64,000 nt of DNA from Anaerolineae bacterium (GTDB lineage Bacteria; Chloroflexota; Anaerolineae; Promineifilales; Promineifilaceae): the NCBI GenBank assembly GCA_030425205.1, contig JAUIAP010000003.1, positions 248,001 to 312,000 of the forward strand, read 5' to 3'. Shown piece by piece: positions 8,880 through 18,200 of this stretch (positions within the stretch are counted from its first letter, which is position 1; every line of letters starts with the position of its first letter). The position numbers and the translations under genes are program-made. The notes beneath the pieces were generated by a model that saw nothing but the letters and a program-made list of their open reading frames with translations, did no database searches and was not told where the DNA came from.

Positions 8880-9607
8880 CAGCGAACCGCCTTTGTCCGT
8901 ACTTTTTGCGTCGCAACTTGCACATCACCCATCCGCTTACCGCCACTTTGCTCGACGACGCGCTGACAGAAAAACGTCCACATCCCCGTTTGCGCCGCCT
9001 TTCCAACCCCCAGCGTTTCAAAGGCAAGCTGCACCAATCGATCCCGACTCCGCGCCCATGAGACAATTTCAAAGCGCAGCCAATCATCTTGCAATGGGTG
9101 TTGAATCATGCGGAAGGTGATTTCACCCGCTTCGAGATGTCCGTCAAGCGTCACGAACGAAAAAGAGGTTGCCGAAACGTCGATGACGCGCACGGGCGCA
9201 TCCCATGGACTGGTGATCGAAATGTAGAATTCATCACCAACGGCCAGATTATCCACATCGCCCAACGTGCGTTTGAAGTGGACGAGTTCTTGCGGGGCAA
9301 AGAGATTGGGGTCGCGCTGGATGAGCCGCATCATCTCTTCGGCCGATTTTTCACTCTCGGCAATATCGACCCAGTAGCGGCGATGAAACAGCATTCCAAC
9401 GCCTGAATCAACTGGTTGGACAGGTCGGTCCCCCAACTCCTCCAACGTTGTCGGTAGCATTGGCTCCACGTCGGTCATATTTTCAAGCTGGTCGGTCACC
9501 GTTTCTCGCATGGTGACGGGAAAATTCCAGCGGCGCAGCGCATTGCGGGCCGCTCCCAACGAGATTAAGGTCACACGTCGAGTGGTTTTAATTAGTTTCT
9601 TTAACAT
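8879..9607 (-). CDS. DUF1990-family protein (second of a tandem pair)
   Basis: I place the start at the ATG at 9607 (M-L-K-K-L-I-K), giving 242 residues. The open frame continues to 9964, but that extension lies over the methyltransferase coding frame and is shadow sequence. The C-terminal half shows the DUF1990 pattern: FYISITSPWDAPVRVIDVSA, then FVTLDGHLEAGEITFRM and RLVQLAFETLGV. It overlaps the 3' end of the upstream methyltransferase by 20 bases and the downstream DUF1990 gene by one base, so the three form a tight operon. Function unknown. Confidence 0.75.
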   Translation of the reverse strand: MLKKLIKTTRRVTLISLGAARNALRRWNFPVTMRETVTDQLENMTDVEPMLPTTLEELGDRPVQPVDSGVGMLFHRRYWVDIAESEKSAEEMMRLIQRDPNLFAPQELVHFKRTLGDVDNLAVGDEFYISITSPWDAPVRVIDVSATSFSFVTLDGHLEAGEITFRMIQHPLQDDWLRFEIVSWARSRDRLVQLAFETLGVGKAAQTGMWTFFCQRVVEQSGGKRMGDVQVATQKVRTKAVR

Positions 9608-10331
9608 CGGCAACTTTTTCGAGCACGAGCAGGTGAGATATGCCGAACACGTTGAACGGCGTGCGTTCGAGCGTATAGAGCGTCTGTTTGATGATTCGGC
9701 CGATTCTCGGCAACCTGTACTCGATATTATCGTACCCACCGAAGATGCGCGTGTGCTGCACGAGCTTGACGGGCAGCCCTGCAAAAAGATCGAGCAACCC
9801 ACGTTTGGTATAGACAGCGACGTGCGGCGCGAGTCGGTTACGCAGGGCGTTGGGCAAATAGTTAACGAGTGGAATGTTGCCAAAATGGTATTCGCCACGC
9901 CAGTAGATCCCATGCTGCTCAACGGGATACCAACGATTGGGACAGAAGATAAAGATGCGACCACCCACCCGCGTCACGCGCACCATCTCGTGTGCGGCCA
10001 TGCGATCGTCTTGCACGTGCTCGATCACTTCATTGCTGAAAATTGTGTCAAACGAGTTGTCGGCAAAGGCGAGAAATTCACCGGGGGAGACGACAACGCC
10101 ATCAGAACGATCGCGTGCATGGGCAGCACGTTCTTCTTCGATTTCGTTGCCAAAGTGGTTGCCGGGATATCGGCCGAATTTTTCCAAATAGGCGCCCAAC
10201 CCACAACCGTTGTCCAGCACCGTTCCGTTCAGATCGACCCAGCGTTCGATCATGCGCAGTCGGCGATCCTGCCCCGACCGCCAGACGTAACTCGGTTCGC
10301 CGCGCAAGGCAGCTTTGTCAGAATGTGTCAT
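9588..10331 (-). CDS. Class I SAM-dependent methyltransferase
   Basis: Motif I VLDNGCGLGAYLEKF binds S-adenosylmethionine; it is followed by GNEIEEE at the acidic ribose-binding position and SFDTIFSNEVIEHV and VGGRIFIFCPNRWYPVE typical of the Methyltransf_11 group. The C-terminal part (HFGNIPLVNYLP, RIFGGYDNIEYR) resembles methyltransferases found in lipid or polysaccharide loci, but the substrate cannot be named. The ATG at 10331 (M-T-H-S-D-K) is preferred over the upstream one at 10382, which adds a poorly conserved hydrophobic lead. It heads the DUF1990 operon. Confidence 0.82.
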   Translation of the reverse strand: MTHSDKAALRGEPSYVWRSGQDRRLRMIERWVDLNGTVLDNGCGLGAYLEKFGRYPGNHFGNEIEEERAAHARDRSDGVVVSPGEFLAFADNSFDTIFSNEVIEHVQDDRMAAHEMVRVTRVGGRIFIFCPNRWYPVEQHGIYWRGEYHFGNIPLVNYLPNALRNRLAPHVAVYTKRGLLDLFAGLPVKLVQHTRIFGGYDNIEYRLPRIGRIIKQTLYTLERTPFNVFGISHLLVLEKVADVKETN

Positions 10332-10397
10332 GGCGGGAATGGTATAAGGTTGGGCGAAAAAGGCAACAATATGGACGTTCAACGCGGCCCATCTGTG

Positions 10398-10436
10398 AAA
10401 AATGACCTAAGTACTAAAAACCACCGACTGCGTGAA
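10398..10436 (+). repeat. 39-bp direct repeat, copy 1
   Basis: It matches 15043-15079 at 33 of 39 positions, centred on a shared AAAAACCACCGAC core. It lies upstream of the first giant gene, while copy 2 covers the 3' end of that gene. This is what a tandem duplication of the unit [upstream repeat + gene] would leave behind. Confidence 0.75.
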
Positions 10437-10567
10437 GAGCGCGTGAACAATTCGATTTTTAGCCACTTTGTCCTATTGTGTTGTTCAGTTTGCAAGATTT
10501 ATCCTCTACAGTTTTCCAAGTTATGGCGGCGAGCTATTGATGAATAATGGAACTTGAGTGAGTTGGT

Positions 10568-10593
10568 GTTTCGGGAAATCCAATTCCCGAAAC
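10568..10593 (+). repeat. 26-bp hairpin element, copy 1
   Basis: GTTTCGGGAA (10568-10577) pairs with TTCCCGAAAC (10584-10593) around an ATCCAA loop. Four further copies occur in the window, all in spacers. It has no following T tract, so a simple intrinsic terminator is unlikely at this site. Confidence 0.85.
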
Positions 10594-10611
10594 ATACACC
10601 GCGCTAGTCGG

Positions 10612-10637
10612 GTTTCGGGAAATCCAATTCCCGAAAC
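10612..10637 (+). repeat. 26-bp hairpin element, copy 2
   Basis: Identical to copy 1, in the same orientation and only 18 bases after it, giving a tandem pair in the divergent spacer upstream of the giant surface-protein gene. Confidence 0.85.
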
Positions 10638-10711
10638 ATCATTTCAAATCAACTTTTCTTGGTTAGGGAGCGAGCCGCCCCTGTAATTAACGTAAAGGAA
10701 TGGTGGAGTTA

Positions 10712-13700
10712 ATGGTAGAACGTGTTAAGTCTGTACTGGTGTATGGCATTGTGATTTGCCTGTTTGTTGTTGGAATGTTGGTGATTAATAGCCAAATTGG
10801 GCGTGGTGAGGCGGCGATGCTCGCGCCACCCGCCATCACGTTTAGCAATATCACGGGTGTCAGTGGTTACGAGATCGGTATTTTTGGCAGTGGGTTTGGT
10901 GATTCGGGTCACGTGACCATTTTGAACGCATATGCGACCATTCTCGAATGGGAAGATGGCTTTATTCGCGCCGTTGTTCCAGAGGTCGCGGATGGCACAG
11001 GGCTTTTGAACGTCGTGCGGCAAAATGGCGATGTGGCAAGCACATCCTTTACCGTTTATTCAATCGATCCACTTTTTTTGCAGCCAACCAGTAAAACATT
11101 TGACGAAATCTCATTTGACAAGACGCTCTATTTGGATGGTGTTGAATTTGCCTATTGTAATGACATCAACAATGGCGCACCGATTGAAACGGGACGTTTT
11201 CTAACCAACTACCGTTGCGGGTCGGGCGGGATCGTCGGGTCGGGCGAGGCGGTCTTTGCAGCAGACGCAGCACAAGGCACGACGGCGACGCTGGCCTTTA
11301 AATCAGCTACCGCATTGAGTGGTGAACATATCTACCAGTTCACATCGGACACCTATTGGGAACCGTATCACGAATCACAAGCGAGTTGGCGCAAGAGTTA
11401 CCCGCGCACCTACACAATTGACGTTTCGGCCGATTCGACCAACGGCGTTGACGGCACATGGACAACCCTGCAAACGGTAGCAGACAACAACCGCACAACA
11501 CGCTATCACACCGTCAACATCCCTGCCGCTGGCAACTATACATGGTTGCGAATGCACGTAACTGATGGTTACGCTGACTACAGCGACCCCGCAGGACGTG
11601 ATTTCTTGCTGCGCGAGGTCCATATCTATCAGACCAATGGCTCGGGTCGCCCCGATTCAATGGCGATCTACGGCGACTCATTGACCTATTCGGCGTTTGA
11701 CATCATCGGCCCACAGGGATTTGCGGCACAGGCGATGCAACATCGCCTCTCTGATGGCGCGCTGCCATTTACCGTTTATGGTCTGCCCGGTGCCAAGGCG
11801 GATCGCCTGATGGACACCAGCTATTTTGATAGCGACATCTATGATGCATTTGCCATCGACAATATGGCGAACAATACGCTCTACTGGGGGATTGCGCTCG
11901 GCACAAACGACATCGGTGGCGGGGCGGTCAACTTGAATGATCCCAACTCGTTCTTGATGCAATTTGATGAACGCCTCGATGCGGCCGTACAGGCGTTGCT
12001 TGATCGGGGACGTGTGCCGATTCTCGCGCGTATGCCCGACACCAACGAGGCGGCGGGCGGGTATGGTGACACCGCATCCAAGCAAAAAGTGCTGGCCGAC
12101 ATCGACACAATTGCGGCAACCTATCGACTCATTCCCGGCCCCGATCTATTTACACTTTTCCGCCGCGATATTGAGACAAACAACGCTTCCTACATCAGTG
12201 GCGACGGCACGCATCACACCTATATCGGCCGAAAATCCCTCATTGATGCGTGGGTTGCGGCATTTGTCGCCCCCTTCCCACAAAACACAGCCGTTCCCAC
12301 ACCGCAACCAACGCTGACGGCGCAGGCGACCACCCCACCCGGAACCCCATCACCGCCCGCAACGGCCACCCCTGTGGTTGCCCCGACCGCAACACCCAAT
12401 GTTCCCGCCTCCGATGCGGGCATCAACATCGAGGTCGCCAATCGTGCGGGCGTGATCGGTTATGAGATCGGTATTTTTGGAACGGGTTTTGGCAATACAA
12501 TGGGCAATGTGGCGATCTATGGCGCGACGGCGCAGGTGGTCGAATGGACCGATCGATTTGTCAAGGCGATTGTGCCAGCCGTTCCCGATGGAGAAGGGTT
12601 GATCCATCTGCAATCGGCCGCTGGCAGCAACGCCTACGCGCCCTTTTCCGTCTACACAATTGACCCCGCTTTTCTGCAAGCCCCTGAGGTGGTGTTCAGC
12701 AATATAGCAGCGGGAAAATTCGTTCACACAGAAAATTTAGAGTCATGGTTTTGCTATCAGCAACCATCAAATGTTGGCGCGGAGCCAAGTGAATTCTTGA
12801 CCGACTATCGTTGTGGCTACAATGGCGTGACGCGCACGGGGTCGGCGAAATTTTCGGCCGATTCCAGTCAAAACAAAGTCGCCATCGTCGCGCTCGATCT
12901 CGAACAGACGCTGCTCGGTGAGTACTATTTCAGCTACTTTGTCAACGGCAACTGGTATCCACGCCCCAACACAGGGACATATCCAGAGAGCAACCCACGC
13001 GACTATGAACTACAAGTTTCGGCCGATTCCACCAACGGCAGCGACGGTACATGGCAAACCGTTCTCACTGTCACGGGCAATGATCGGAGCCAGCGCACCC
13101 ATAAACTAACCGTCCCGTCTGGTGGCTACCACTGGCTGCGGATGCGTGTTACCGACGGCAACGCCGACGAAACGGCCACAGCTGGGCGCGACTTTGGCTT
13201 GCGTGAAATTCGGCTCTTTGCCCCATCAAACGGCAACATCGGGACGCGCGATTCGCTTGTCATCTACGGCGATTCGCTCACGGCATCCAACTTTGAGACG
13301 ATTGGCACACTTGGACTGGCCGCCAAGATTAAAGCGTTGCGCGGCACAAATCAAGATATGCCGCTGACGACCTATGGGCTTGCTGGTCAAAATTCAAGCG
13401 GTCTGGTCAATAGCCCCGATGTGGCCTATGACATCTATGACGCGCTTGCGCAGGACAACATGCAGGAAAACGCGCGTTTCTGGGGAATCGCGCTCGGGAC
13501 AAACGATGCGCTCGATAGTGCGCAATCAATCGGTGTCGCAGGCTTTAACATCACCGAATATGGTGGCCGACTCGACGCGGCCGTCGCAGATCTGATCGCG
13601 CTCGGCCGCGTACCGATTGTGGCTCGCATCCCCGATACCGATGAAGCACGCGGCGGCTATGGCACGCTGGCAACCAAGCGCAAAGTGTTGGGCGACATCG

Positions 13701-15082
13701 ATGGCGTGATGGCAAAATACCGGCTCATTCCCGGGCCCGATCTCTATACCGCATTCCGCGATAACATCGAAACGAGTAGCAGCTCATTCTTAAGTGGAGA
13801 TGGCACTCATCACAGTGATGCGGGGATGTTGAAAATGCTCGAACTCTGGAGCGAGGCGTTTGTCGCTGCCGTTCCTGCCGTACCATCAACAACGCCGCTC
13901 CCGACACCGCTCCCAACCTACACGCCATCTATCCCCCCAACCGCAACGAACACGCCGATGCCAACGGCAACGAATACCCCATTGCCAACGGCAACAAACA
14001 CGCCATTCCCAACCGCGACCAATACACCCCTGCCAACGAACACGCCAATTCCAACGGCAACCAATACCCCATTGCCAACGGCGACAAATACGCCGATTCC
14101 AACAGCAACGAATACGCCGTTGCCAACAGCAACGAATACGCCGATCCCAACGGCGACAAATACGCCGTTACCAACTGCGACGAATACGCCATTACCAACG
14201 GCAACAAATACCCCCCTGCCAACCGAGACAAGTACACCGCTCCCAACGGCAACCGACACACCGCCAGTCGGCACCTTCGCGGGAGATGTCTCATGCGATA
14301 TGCTGCTCGATGCGCAAGACGCTGCTTTCATTGCAGGGTATGTCGTTCATGCACGCACGGCAGTGGCAAGCTGTCCTGTCGAATCGGCCGAATTAAATAT
14401 CGCGCAGTGTGATGTCGATGCAGACGGCGCGTGTGACATGGTGGATGCGTTGTACATCGTGCAGTGTGCCGCGGGCATCAGCAATTCACTTTGTGACGGG
14501 CAAAGCAGCGCGGGAACACGGCAATCGGCACAACAGCTCCCGCCAGCCAAGCTAAAGCTTTTTCCAGTTTCAGAAGGTCAAATCGCCGTCGCGGCCGACA
14601 TGCCCCGTCGTACACGTTTTGGCGCATCGGCTGTCGATATTGGCTATGACCCGACGCGGGTCCGACCCGTCGGCTGTGACTTAGCGGATGGGCTGGTTGG
14701 TGCATGTAATCTGACGTTTGCCGCCGGAACGGTGCGGCTGGCGATTGCATCATCTGTTGCGGGCAGCGACCTAATCGATTTTGCCGATCTTTACTTTGCC
14801 CCTGTCATGAATGGGGTCACATCGGCCGCTATTTCCGCCACGGGTGTGCAGGTGACGGACAACGACGGCACACCGCTTGCCATCAACGGCACGGGCGCAA
14901 ATATGTCGATTGGCGGTGTCCCGACGGTGATTGGATTGGAATCGGCCGAATCCCTACACGCCAGCCCACTGCGCTGGATCACGATAACATTTGTGCTATT
15001 ACTCTCGGGGTCACTGCTGGCTTATCGCATCCCACAGAGCCAAAATGACCATGGTACCAAAAACCACCGACCGCGTGAATGA
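10712..15082 (+). CDS. Giant anchored surface protein with two SGNH-hydrolase modules, dockerin-like and cohesin-like modules
   Basis: About 1,456 residues. The ATG at 10712 is preferred because the paralogue at 15267 starts with the same MVERxxSVLxYGI sequence; an ATG at 10700 adds four residues. In order: N-terminal hydrophobic signal/anchor (about 5-30), an IPT/TIG-like beta domain ([13 protein letters not shown]), a jelly-roll-like domain, SGNH module A (GDS near 321, GTND near 397, DGTHH near 497), a Pro/Thr linker, a second IPT-like and beta domain, SGNH module B (GDS near 852, GTND near 928, DGTHH near 1029), a long TNTPxPTA linker, a dockerin-like pair of D-x-D-x-D/G loops (about 1190-1265), a cohesin-like beta domain and a C-terminal helix (about 1430-1450). 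Catalytic Ser, Asn and His are kept in both modules, so esterase or deacetylase activity on cell-surface or environmental polysaccharide is plausible. Substrate unknown. Confidence 0.85.
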   Translation: MVERVKSVLVYGIVICLFVVGMLVINSQIGRGEAAMLAPPAITFSNITGVSGYEIGIFGSGFGDSGHVTILNAYATILEWEDGFIRAVVPEVADGTGLLNVVRQNGDVASTSFTVYSIDPLFLQPTSKTFDEISFDKTLYLDGVEFAYCNDINNGAPIETGRFLTNYRCGSGGIVGSGEAVFAADAAQGTTATLAFKSATALSGEHIYQFTSDTYWEPYHESQASWRKSYPRTYTIDVSADSTNGVDGTWTTLQTVADNNRTTRYHTVNIPAAGNYTWLRMHVTDGYADYSDPAGRDFLLREVHIYQTNGSGRPDSMAIYGDSLTYSAFDIIGPQGFAAQAMQHRLSDGALPFTVYGLPGAKADRLMDTSYFDSDIYDAFAIDNMANNTLYWGIALGTNDIGGGAVNLNDPNSFLMQFDERLDAAVQALLDRGRVPILARMPDTNEAAGGYGDTASKQKVLADIDTIAATYRLIPGPDLFTLFRRDIETNNASYISGDGTHHTYIGRKSLIDAWVAAFVAPFPQNTAVPTPQPTLTAQATTPPGTPSPPATATPVVAPTATPNVPASDAGINIEVANRAGVIGYEIGIFGTGFGNTMGNVAIYGATAQVVEWTDRFVKAIVPAVPDGEGLIHLQSAAGSNAYAPFSVYTIDPAFLQAPEVVFSNIAAGKFVHTENLESWFCYQQPSNVGAEPSEFLTDYRCGYNGVTRTGSAKFSADSSQNKVAIVALDLEQTLLGEYYFSYFVNGNWYPRPNTGTYPESNPRDYELQVSADSTNGSDGTWQTVLTVTGNDRSQRTHKLTVPSGGYHWLRMRVTDGNADETATAGRDFGLREIRLFAPSNGNIGTRDSLVIYGDSLTASNFETIGTLGLAAKIKALRGTNQDMPLTTYGLAGQNSSGLVNSPDVAYDIYDALAQDNMQENARFWGIALGTNDALDSAQSIGVAGFNITEYGGRLDAAVADLIALGRVPIVARIPDTDEARGGYGTLATKRKVLGDIDGVMAKYRLIPGPDLYTAFRDNIETSSSSFLSGDGTHHSDAGMLKMLELWSEAFVAAVPAVPSTTPLPTPLPTYTPSIPPTATNTPMPTATNTPLPTATNTPFPTATNTPLPTNTPIPTATNTPLPTATNTPIPTATNTPLPTATNTPIPTATNTPLPTATNTPLPTATNTPLPTETSTPLPTATDTPPVGTFAGDVSCDMLLDAQDAAFIAGYVVHARTAVASCPVESAELNIAQCDVDADGACDMVDALYIVQCAAGISNSLCDGQSSAGTRQSAQQLPPAKLKLFPVSEGQIAVAADMPRRTRFGASAVDIGYDPTRVRPVGCDLADGLVGACNLTFAAGTVRLAIASSVAGSDLIDFADLYFAPVMNGVTSAAISATGVQVTDNDGTPLAINGTGANMSIGGVPTVIGLESAESLHASPLRWITITFVLLLSGSLLAYRIPQSQNDHGTKNHRPRE
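13936..14266 (+). repeat. In-frame Thr-Asn-Thr-Pro linker repeats
   Basis: About a dozen near-perfect 24-base units encode TNTP(L/I/F/M)PTA, forming an extended Pro/Thr spacer between the second SGNH module and the dockerin-like module. One unit near 14030-14045 is shortened ([10 protein letters not shown]), a sign of slippage or unequal recombination. Linkers of this composition are characteristic of Chloroflexota secreted proteins and are probable O-glycosylation targets. Confidence 0.9.
15043..15079 (+). repeat. 39-bp direct repeat, copy 2 (inside the gene end)
   Basis: It matches 10398-10436 at 33 of 39 positions counting from 15041. It supplies the last codons of the first giant protein (the tail [13 protein letters not shown] after the membrane helix). 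The paralogue has no such tail, so the reading frame appears to have run into duplicated upstream sequence. Confidence 0.75.
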
Positions 15083-15123
15083 ACCATAAACAAGCCGCAT
15101 TTGCACGCTGGGTTCTTTACATC

Positions 15124-15148
15124 GCAGAGTCGATTTTATAGACTCTGC
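15124..15148 (+). terminator. Hairpin between the two giant genes
   Basis: GCAGAGTC (15124-15131) and GACTCTGC (15141-15148) form a perfect 8-bp stem over a nine-base AT-rich loop, about 40 bases after the first gene's stop. There is no T tract after it, so terminator function is only a possibility; it could be an operator for the second gene. Confidence 0.35.
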
Positions 15149-15266
15149 TCTGGAACTCGCCCATCTGAGTTTGACAATTTGCCCTAAAACGCAGCTTAAT
15201 GTCATGACAATCACTCAAGACAAAGCTAGGCGTGCGTTGACGGCAAGATAGTGGGAGCTAATCGTA

Positions 15267-18200
15267 ATGGTAGAACGTCTTGGATCTGTACTGATGTACG
15301 GCATTTTTATATGCCTGTTTGTATTTGGAAGTTTTTTTGTTCATAGTCAATTGAAGTTGAGTGAGGCGGCCGCAACCGCCTTTAACGAGCCAGTTGATCA
15401 CTCTCCCCCCCAACCTGAACCTTGGCAACCCGTCGATTGGGATGTGGTTGTACACAGCAAAGAGGCAAATACGTGGCTTGAATTGGACGAGATTTCGGCC
15501 GATTTTTCAACCACCTGCCAGCCATCTCCTGCGGCTCATACCGTGACCGCCTACGAGGAGGCCGTGTTCGTCTGTGATGGCACAGTCCAAACTGCACTCA
15601 ACGCAACGGGCTATGGCATGATCTATCTCACGCCAAACCAGATGGCCGATTTTAGCGATGGCGAGGCGGTCATTCAGTTTGATGTCTCGACCTTGCGCCC
15701 CGACGGGAAAGATTTCCTCAACGTTTGGATCACGCCGTATGAAGATAATTTGCAACTGCCGATTCAAGATTGGCTACCCGCCGCGACGGGTGAGCCGAAT
15801 AACGGCGTGCTGGTGCGAACGGGGCTGACGCAAGGTCAAACGCGCATCGAAGGCTCGGTGATTCGTGATTTTGCAGCGAGCAATCTCTATGACAACTATA
15901 CGACGATTGAATCGCTCTTGTCGCAAAACGGCTTAACGCCGAGCGATACACGTCTTGAGACGGTCGAGATACGGATTTCGGCCGATCACCTCTCAGTCTG
16001 CTTCCCCACCTACGATCATTGCTTTCTCGACACAGCGATCGATCCCCCACTTGACTGGACGACAGGGGTCGTTCAGTTCGGCCATCACTCATGGAATATC
16101 GAAGATTCCAACACCTATCGCTGGGATAATTTCCACATCAACCCGGCGACGCCATTTGGTATCATCAAGTCACAGCCACGCACGGCGAGTCCCGCTGCCA
16201 ACAGCTTCACGTTTGACTCCCCCGCACCCGCCAACAGCTATTTGCGCTTTGTAGGCGTGGGGGACAATCTTGAGGTCAGCTTTGACAATGGCAACAGTTG
16301 GCAGGCCGCGACGCTGCAAGCGCAGGCGACGAGTGAGTATAAATCAGAGCAGTTCCGAACCTACTGGATGGCCGTGCCACCCACCGTGCAGACCGTTCAC
16401 GTGCGCGGTGACAATTGGTGGGGCGGCACGTGGTTTGCCCACAGTGCCTCATTTTGGACGCTGACACCCGGTGAGATTGTGCCGACGGCAACGCCAGATC
16501 CAAACATCACCCCCACGGCCACCCTACCGCCCCCGCCGACCAATACCCCGTTGCCACCAACCAACACCCCCCCACCGCCAACAGCGACACCACAACTCCC
16601 CTTGGAGATTGAATTTAGCAACATTTCAGGCGTGAGTGGCTATGAAATCGGTGTTTTTGGGGAAGGATTTGGTGGCTCTGGCATGCTAACAATTTTGGGC
16701 GCACAGGCGACGACACTCGAATGGTCAGATGGCTTTATTCGCGCCATTGTACCAGAGGTCGCCGATGGAACGGGCGAGTTGCGCATCGTCAAGGGGAACG
16801 GGGATGCCGCCGCCGCACCCTTCACCGTCTACTCGATCGATCCCGCATTTCTCGCCCCCGCGCAACAGACCTATACAGAAATTTCATTTGATGAGACACT
16901 CTTTTTGGATGGCCTTGAATTTGCCTATTGCAACGACATTGAGACGGGTGCCGCAATTGAGACGGGTCGATTCTTGACAAATTACCGCTGTGGATCGGGT
17001 GGGTATGTGGGATCAGGAGAGGCGGTCTTTTCGGCCGATTCCTCACTTGGCACAACGGCAACGCTCGCATTCCAGTCGGACAGCGTGTTGCAAGGCGAGC
17101 ACATCTTTCAATTCACGTCAGACACATACTGGGAACCATATCACGAATCACAAGCTGACTGGCGCAAGAGCTATCCCCGCACGTATGAGATTCAGGTTTC
17201 GGCCGATTCCAGCAACGGCGTGGACGGCACATGGACGACCCTACAAGCTATCGCCGACAACAACCGCACGACGCGCTATCACGTCGTGGATATCCCCGCC
17301 GCTGGCAACTACACATGGCTGCGTATGCACGTCACCGACGGATTCGCCGACTATAGCGACCCCGCAGGACGTGACTTTTTGCTGCGCCAAATTCACATCT
17401 ACAAGGCCAATGGCACAGGTCGCCCCGACGCAATTGCCATCTTTGGCGACTCGCTAACCTACTCAGCGTTTGACATTATTGGGCCGCACGGCTTTAGCGC
17501 ACGCGCCCAAGCGCAGCGACTTTCAGACGACGCGCTGCCGCTCACGCTCTACGGCTTGCCCGGCGCAAAGGCAGATCGCCTGATGGACACCGACTACTTT
17601 GAGAGCGACATTTATGATGCGTTTGGCATCGACAACATGGCCGACAACGCCCTCTACTGGGGTATCGCGCTCGGCACAAACGACATGGGTGGCGGGGCGG
17701 CCAACTTGAGTGACCCCAACTCTTTTTTGATGCAATATGACGAGCGGCTGGACGGCGCAGTACAGGAGCTGATCCGACGTGGCCGTGTGCCGCTGATTGC
17801 GCGAATGCCCGATACCGATGAATCAAACAACGGCTACGGTGACAGCGCAGCGAAGCAAAAGATATTGGCCGATATTGACACAATTGCCGCAACCTATCGT
17901 CTGATTCCCGGCCCCGATCTCTTCACAACCTTTCGCCATAATATCGAGTCGAACGGTGCATCCTATATCGGCGATGACGGAACCCATCACAGCTATGCGG
18001 GCCGCGAGGCATTGATTGCGGAATGGGTTGCGGCGTTCACCGCCCCCTTCCCACAAATCGCCGTCACACTCACCCCAGAACCGACGGTGACCGCACCGGC
18101 GGGAACCCCTGAACCGCTTGCCACACCTGTCCCGACCCCAACCGTGCCGCCATCAGATGCTGGCATAGAAATCGAAATCGCGAATCACGTTGGCGTGATT

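Larger units (their letters stand above)
10332..10711. other. Divergent spacer with repeats
   Basis: This gap separates the minus-strand methyltransferase operon from the plus-strand giant surface-protein gene. It holds two copies of the 26-base hairpin element (10568-10593 and 10612-10637) and a 39-base segment (10398-10436) that recurs at 15043-15079. Promoters for both directions must lie here, but no convincing -35/-10 pair could be singled out. No gene is supported. Confidence 0.7.

Noticed and set aside
9608-9964. N-terminal extension of the second DUF1990 gene
   Set aside because: The translation is Ser/Cys-rich shadow of the methyltransferase frame; the ATG at 9607 fits the family and overlap pattern.
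9510-10547. Plus-strand frame of 345 codons
   Set aside because: It lies opposite the methyltransferase and DUF1990 gene, both with clear family motifs; its own translation resembles nothing.
13936-14266. CRISPR-like periodicity
   Set aside because: Repeat units are contiguous, in frame and code for a Thr/Pro linker; there are no unique spacers.
13918-14331. Minus-strand frame of 137 codons rich in Val-Gly-Asn
   Set aside because: It is the reverse reading of the Pro/Thr linker repeat and has no independent support.
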